Part shown: in pieces, positions 58,644 to 64,000 of the stretch | Position numbering within the stretch: position 1 is the stretch's first letter | Layout: each line of letters opens with the position of its first letter | Assembly (NCBI GenBank): GCA_944474755.1 | Contig: OX104123.1 | Span: 16,062,275 to 16,126,274, forward strand | From: Limnoperna fortunei | Taxonomy: Eukaryota > Mollusca > Bivalvia > Mytilida > Modiolidae | Length of the DNA: 64,000 nt | Direction of reading: 5' to 3' | Program-made: the position numbers and the translations under genes | The notes under the pieces: model-generated | What the model was told of the DNA's origin: nothing | The model's database searches: none | Seen by the model: only the letters and a program-made list of their open reading frames with translations

Positions 58644-59297
58644 GTATAACGCAATTTATTTCTATTAATCACGAAAAGTGCGACATAAGTCATATTGAAA
58701 ATAATAACCTTTTCGAATGGTTCTACCTATTGCAAGTTGCCGAACTGACACGAAGACTTCTCATAGTGTCAAACATTTCTATTACACATAATATTCGTTT
58801 TGTTCGATTTCCACCCCATACGCAACATTTATCTTGTATTATAGCAAGTATTGACCAGATTTCTTCTATATAAAGTGATTGAACACATATACATTTCTAA
58901 CTTGGATTTCATTTTATGTAATTGTTGTTGTATTGTACTTATCATCTTGATAATGACAATTTATGTTCAAATGCAATGTTTAAATTGACCAGTGTCTTAC
59001 TGATGAACAGTCATAGCATGACATTATTATCAACAACAAAAGTTAATTAATTTATTTAACTTTTTTTGATAGAGCTAATTTTGACTTTTGTCATTGTTAT
59101 GAATTGAGCATGATTTTACAGGATTTGACTTTTGTCTCGAAATGACAGTCAGTAACTCGTCCAGACCACCTGAGCGCACACATGGTCGGGTTACACACTT
59201 TTTGGTTTCTGTTTCATATTGTATATATTTGTATAAATCTGGATTTGTAATCGTCCTTGACTTCGATTCAGTTTGCTGCTATATTTTCTTATTGTAG

Positions 59298-59478
59298 GTC
59301 AAACGGAAAGTACTGGCCTACATAGAAGTGTTTGTCAGAAGGGGGGAAAAGGAGATCAAGGCCAAATGGGAGTGAAAGGAGATCAAGGTCCAATGGGACA
59401 GAAAGGAGATCAAGGTCTAATTGGGACAGAAAGGAGATCGAGGTCAAATGGGACAGAAAGGAGATAAAGGCGAACACG
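59298..59478 (+). pseudogene. Exon: collagen-like stalk, copy 2, frameshifted
   Basis: Same borders as the copy at 58518 (TTTTCTTATTGTAG acceptor, G|GTATAA donor). Encodes QTESTGLHRSVCQKGGKGDQ, then GQMGVKGDQGPMGQKGDQG. One extra T in CTAATTGGGACAG (about 59419) shifts the frame; the length of 181 instead of 180 breaks the phase 1-1 symmetry. Two early Gly are Arg and Cys. It is probably a decaying duplicate, or a real exon with a base-calling error. Confidence 0.65.
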
Positions 59479-59720
59479 GTATAACGCAATTTATTTCTAT
59501 TAATCACGAACAGAGCGACATAAGTCATATTGCAAAATAACCTTTTCGGGTGGTTCTACCAATTGTATGCTGCCGAACTGACACAAAGACTTTACATAAT
59601 GTCAAACATTTCAATTACGAATAATATTCGTTTTGTTCAATTTCCACTCTATACACAACAGTTATCTTGTATTAAAGCATGTATTGACCAGACTGTAGCA
59701 ATATAAAGTGATTGAATACG

Positions 59721-60385
59721 TATACATTTCTAACTTCTTGATAATAATAATTTAAGTTCAAATACAATGTTCAAACGGACCAGTGTCTTTATTGGGGTAC
59801 AATCATAGCATGACATCATTATCAACAGCAAAAGTTGATTTATTTTTTTTAGCTTTTATTTGATAATGTTGACTGTTATCATTGTTAGGAATTTTCAGTT
59901 TTACCTTTTAACTGCTACTTGAACACTGTCATGTTTTATAAATATCGTCTTCCATTTAATCAGAAAACTTTAAAATTATACTACGAAATTAGAAGACCAT
60001 TATTTAACCACTAGCAGTTAGATCTGAGCATTTTGGTTTTTATACATTTGATTAATTTATCACATCTATAAAATATTTCAACCCTACATTCTAAAACTAC
60101 ACAGTTTATTCGCAACACGTAAATTATCAGACTCTTGTTACACAAAAACCTACAAGATCTGACACAAAATCTAAGCAAATAAATGAATGAGAACATTAAC
60201 ACGTCGACAATGTTAAGAATTATAAAAATAAGAATTTAAATAAGCCTGTCATATACAACAGCGAAGACACATTGTTTTACTGCAGGATTTATTTAAAAAA
60301 CTGGAGAGACCGCAAGAAAGACTTGGAGTAGACAGTGATTCGCAGCGGTCAGACACAACGATGCTAGTAATGTGTTTGGATTGTT
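59721..60385. other. Intron or intergenic, nothing recognised
   Basis: AT-rich; no supported structure. Confidence 0.4.
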
Positions 60386-60560
60386 AGATTGATTGATTGG
60401 TTGATTTTATATTTGCTTTACGTACAGCGAGCAGTATTCCAGCTATATGCAGAACGAAAACAAGTGAACAAACAATAAATCAACGGAAAAAGGGGTGTGT
60501 TGGAACATACGGCACACAATCTTAACTGCAACTGGACATGTTTGGAGTATTTTGTAGGGG
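60386..60560 (-). repeat. LINE-tail copy, reverse orientation
   Basis: Begins GATTGATTGATTGG (reverse of the CAAT tail), then ACAGCGAGCAGTATTCCAGC and TGCAGAACGAAAACAAGTGA, the reverse complement of the LINE tail family, followed by further internal sequence. Confidence 0.65.
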
Positions 60561-61452
60561 CGAAAAATGCCCTTGCCAAGAAAAGACTTTTGTAGAGTCT
60601 ACAAGGAGCCTTCTCTTTTTTGAAATATATCCGCTTCCGCGGTGTGCTGAGAAACGTTAAACCTTCCTATTCATATAAAGCTTAGATACTGAGAACACAT
60701 ATTTTTAGTTACTACAGTAGGTTTATTAAGCAGGTCAGAGAAACACTAGCAAAGTTTTCGCCGTTGCTAAAAGAAAAATTTATAAAACATCTGCGTTGAT
60801 AGTGATGTCAAGCTTTGAAGATGCGTGGCACTTTCTGAACATTTTACCTTCAATAGTCTATGTTTAGGGTTTTATAGATAAGCAAATCTACTCAGAGGTG
60901 CAAGACCTGAAAATTTTCTTCAACATACTTGCAGCAACAAAATTTTACATCTACGATTCTAAATACGTTTACAAGGCATTTTTCCATTTTTTGTACACTT
61001 TCTATGACAGAAATCCCATAAGGCAACAGGTGCAGCTACCATATGTCTTGGATAAAATAGCAAATCAAGACGCCTCAAATAAAGAAGTTGCTAAGTTTAC
61101 ATAACATCCTTCTTGATTGAAGATCATATTTCGGGCGTTCTGATTGGATGTCGGATATTGACCAGTAAAGAGTTATCGCTAAGCAAAAGTTGTTGGTTGA
61201 CGGAAGAAACAGATTCGTACACTCTTCATTTATTGTTTCGTCTTCAATAAAAACTAGTGTAAGAACCTATTTATCTTTAAACTAAAAACGCACTTTAAAG
61301 AAATAAATTTACAGATAACAAAAAAATGTTCTCATGATAAGTCAGATTTCAACGTATCATTTAACCAGATAAACATATTTACAAAACAAATTATTTTTGC
61401 AGCCGCTAAAGATAACATGTTTAATAATTTAATTTCCTTTTAAATGTTTCAG
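60561..61452. other. No gene recognised
   Basis: A 68-codon open frame at 60898-61104 has no recognisable domain and no repeat-independent support. Confidence 0.35.
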
Positions 61453-61473
61453 TGAAAATGGTGATACCCGGAT
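61453..61473 (+). CDS. Possible 21-base microexon
   Basis: A good acceptor (CTTTTAAATGTTTCAG) and a consensus donor (GTAAGT) enclose 21 bases that would be phase 1-1 and add seven residues, matching the phase of the collagen exons. There is no homology support. Confidence 0.25.
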
Positions 61474-61789
61474 GTAAGTACAAATATATTTGTTAGTATT
61501 ATTACAAAATAGATATACAGAATTTATAATTTAATGATATATATTGAGAACCTATTACACTGAAAGACACTAATTTTAATACATTGCGATAAAGCTTATA
61601 GTATGAAGAATAACTGAAAGCAGTTATAATTTATCCTGCAGTTTTTTACTGTATTTTCTGGTTTAATAAAAATATTACATTTTTTATAGTAAATTATTAT
61701 TGTTTATTATATATGATTACACAAAATGATCATGAGTTCCTTTTTTCTATCAAGGTGCTATTGTAAAGTTGGTTACAATACAATATATT

Positions 61790-62360
61790 TAAAATAATAC
61801 GTATACTGCGGACATTGTGTAACAACACTACATGCATCATATTTATTATAGGATTAAACACCGTTTTCAACCATCTTATCGGTATATCAACAAAACCAAT
61901 TCACTCACAAACATGATTTGTTTGTGAGTTTGATGGACTTATTGATATACGGATAACTAATTGAAAACCGCGTTTAATCATTAAACTTCTTTAATATTGC
62001 GTTAAGAATTACATTCATCATATTTCTTTGTTATTTTGGTAGCGGGATTGGCCTAACGTATGAATATTTTGTTGGTTTTTCGTACCAAATGTTGTTACAA
62101 AAAACATCTTTTGATTTTAATTAACAATTATAACACAACAAAGTTTAAACATTAATTTATTACTTTTCATTAATTTGATTGCCGTAGATATTGAATGCCG
62201 CCATCTTTTTTTTTACACATGTTACGCTAAGAGTAGGTCAACGTAATTTATACGAAAATAACAAGTAGCCAAATTTATTTATCACAAAATAAATCCCGTT
62301 GAAAACCTCTATAGAACGTAAAAATAAACGTATTTCTAATTATGAAATCATATTAGTAAT
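61790..62360. repeat. Dispersed block with foldback core, copy 2
   Basis: The core at about 61852-61981 is an imperfect inverted repeat of about 60-base arms. GATTAAACACCGTTTTCAAC on the left pairs with TTGAAAACCGCGTTTAATC on the right, and CTCACAAAC with GTTTGTGAG at the loop. The following 380 bases align with 48800-49250. Confidence 0.75.
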
Positions 62361-62761
62361 TGTTTACTTTATATTCAATCGATCATGGGGAATACAGATC
62401 GCTATTGCGTAAATTGTCTTAGCTTAAATTAATTTAAAGCGCACAAGATCACAGAAATCATCACATAATAAGCTATTTGCCTATCTCCTAAGTTATAAAT
62501 TATGCGTGGTATAGGAGTTGTTGTTTGGAATGTAAAAACCAAACATGTAAAGTCATATAAGGAAAGTGTAGAGGAAAAAAACGACTCAAAAGTATGCCTT
62601 TAAAACAGAAACAGTACACAATTATTGCCTGCAGTTAAGGTAAACATCATAATTGTTTACCTGACGTATGTTTGAACTGCCATCTGCACTTCCTAAAATT
62701 CTAATTTTGTAATGCAAAACGGTTGCATCTACTAACAGATGTTACTTTTGTGGACCGGTCA

Positions 62762-62765
<4 letters not shown>

Positions 62766-62830
<65 letters not shown>
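62766..62830. repeat. (TA)n microsatellite, about 32 repeats
   Basis: Uninterrupted alternating TA over about 64 bases. The isoleucine/tyrosine frame that crosses it is an artefact. Confidence 0.95.
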
Positions 62831-62831
<1 letters not shown>

Positions 62832-64000
62832 TGAATAATTATTGCCGAAATTTATTTGTCATTGTGCATTCTTCAAGGTTTAAGATACAATATATCCATA
62901 ATACTTTTATTAAAATGGTCAGTCCGGGGAATTAGAACTAGGGTATAGCTACCAGAGAGGAAAGTCTAACACAGTCACTTTTACATTCAACCCACCTCAA
63001 CCCACCATTTGAGAACGTTCCAGCAGTGGTGTGGGGTCTAACATATTTGGATTCAGATAAAACCGAAAATGTCCGCATAAGCTCGAATGTATAACTCTGA
63101 AGATACATTCCTGGAGTGTTACAACTACTTTCCAAGCTAAGGTGTCATGGATGGCATGTCCCAAATAACCGTTATACGAGATCTGCACAAAAACGTCAGA
63201 CTATTGCTGAAAAAAATTATTAAATGCTTCATGAACTACGCATTGTTCTGTAGATATGTTTCAAATAAAAAAATACCTGCAATATTTGTCATCTTTTCAT
63301 GTCCCAGAATTAAGTATAAGACCAAAAGAAAAACACAACGGTGTCGCTAATAATACAGACAAGGGTTATTTTTTCAGATCGGCAGGTTTCGCTTATGTTG
63401 AGTATTTTTTTGTTAGATTTTGTCTTTTTTCTGATTGGTAAACCTTTTGTTTTAAGTACATTTGAGTAGATAAATGTAATGTTCTTATTTAGATCAGTGT
63501 TTTCTAATAACGCTTTCATGTAATGACGTTCTTCGATATGATATTAAGTTATAACAAAGATACATGTGTACTTTAGCCAGTGAGGCGGGATTACATGTAA
63601 CATAAATAACCACATGCGTCCTTCTTTAAAATCGGACGAGCCGAGTGGACATGAACAACATAATGTTCAGCGAATGACATGATCTTTTTAAACAATAGGA
63701 AACAATCATGATTTTATTTTTTTTAAATATTATAAATACAATAAATGAAATAAAATAGTATAAAACAGCAACAGTTGTCGTCAATGATAAATTAATAAAA
63801 TGGCTATATCATCATATGTTAAATATGGTAGAAATGTAGAAATCTCAAATATTTTCATTAGAGGGATCAGTAAAGTAGTTATAAATCAGTTAACTTCAAC
63901 ATAAAATGTAGTGACATTAAAAATATCATCCGATCGTTGTTAAAAAATTTTAAAAATAATAATAACCAGGCGTTTGTTGTGACAGTAACATTTTGTCTGA
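62831..64000. other. Nothing recognised
   Basis: Short frames on both strands near 62.9-63.5 kb overlap one another and show no domain; no repeat was identified. Confidence 0.4.

Larger units (their letters stand above)
58330..59720 (+). repeat. ~780-bp tandem duplication carrying the collagen exon
   Basis: 58330-58910 and 59115-59720 align through the upstream intron (GACTTTTGTCT.GAAATGACAG), the exon, and downstream (ATTTCTATTAATCACGAA, AAAGTGATTGAA.AC.TATAC). Exon starts are 780 bases apart. Confidence 0.82.

Noticed and set aside
62723..62935. Ile/Tyr repeat protein
   Set aside because: It is a translation of the (TA)n microsatellite.

Overview
The window looks like one continuous piece of animal nuclear DNA. 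It is AT-rich, has spliced genes, and is heavily loaded with repeats. A marine bivalve or other mollusc is the best guess. The reasons are tRNA-derived SINEs with a shared 3' half, an I/Nimb-like LINE whose tail ends in (CAAT)n, a 154-bp satellite built around GGGAGATAACTCC, and secreted EGF/Ig and collagen-like genes. The organism call is inference; no rRNA, mitochondrial or species-specific marker is present.

Layout. 295-493: a 5'-truncated SINE with an 11-bp target-site duplication. 922-10509: a complete Ty3/gypsy-type LTR retrotransposon on the minus strand. It has 286/289-bp LTRs differing by three substitutions and one 3-bp indel, a 4-bp duplication GTAT, a primer-binding site and a polypurine tract. 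Its coding order is gag (helix-hairpin-helix N-terminus, glutamine-rich repeats, capsid, CCHC knuckle), protease, RT, RNase H, integrase, a PHD finger and a further unknown ORF. The frames carry many one-base breaks and at least one nonsense codon. 10.9-12.2 kb: decayed minus-strand coding remnants, including an I-PpoI-like zinc-loop His-Me nuclease motif between two copies of a duplicated segment. 13.0-24.8 kb: repeats, notably a 3.87-kb TIR element (15835-19705, TA duplication) filled with a minisatellite and a higher-order 52/156-bp satellite, inserted into a 167-bp tandem array. 24.86-30.95 kb: a nearly intact 6.1-kb RNase H-bearing LINE with two ORFs.

31.3-43.5 kb (+): the 3' end of a host gene. 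Nine exons with compatible phases encode two EGF-like domains and three Ig domains, each Ig split by an intron, then a seven-residue tail, a stop codon and AATAAA. One intron of 5.5 kb holds about 25 copies of the 154-bp satellite. 43.5-54.9 kb: intergenic DNA with minisatellites, a full-length SINE, another SINE fragment, LINE tails and duplicated blocks. 54.9-61.5 kb (+): a probable gene for a type II membrane protein with a collagen stalk. It has a cytoplasmic/TM first exon, a Gly-X-Y exon, a tandem frameshifted second Gly-X-Y exon and a possible microexon. The rest to 64 kb holds a foldback repeat related to one at 48.6-49.3 kb, and a long (TA)n tract.

The mobile elements look like separate insertions. 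The host genes are extracellular or cell-surface proteins, and nothing in the sequence shows that they act together.
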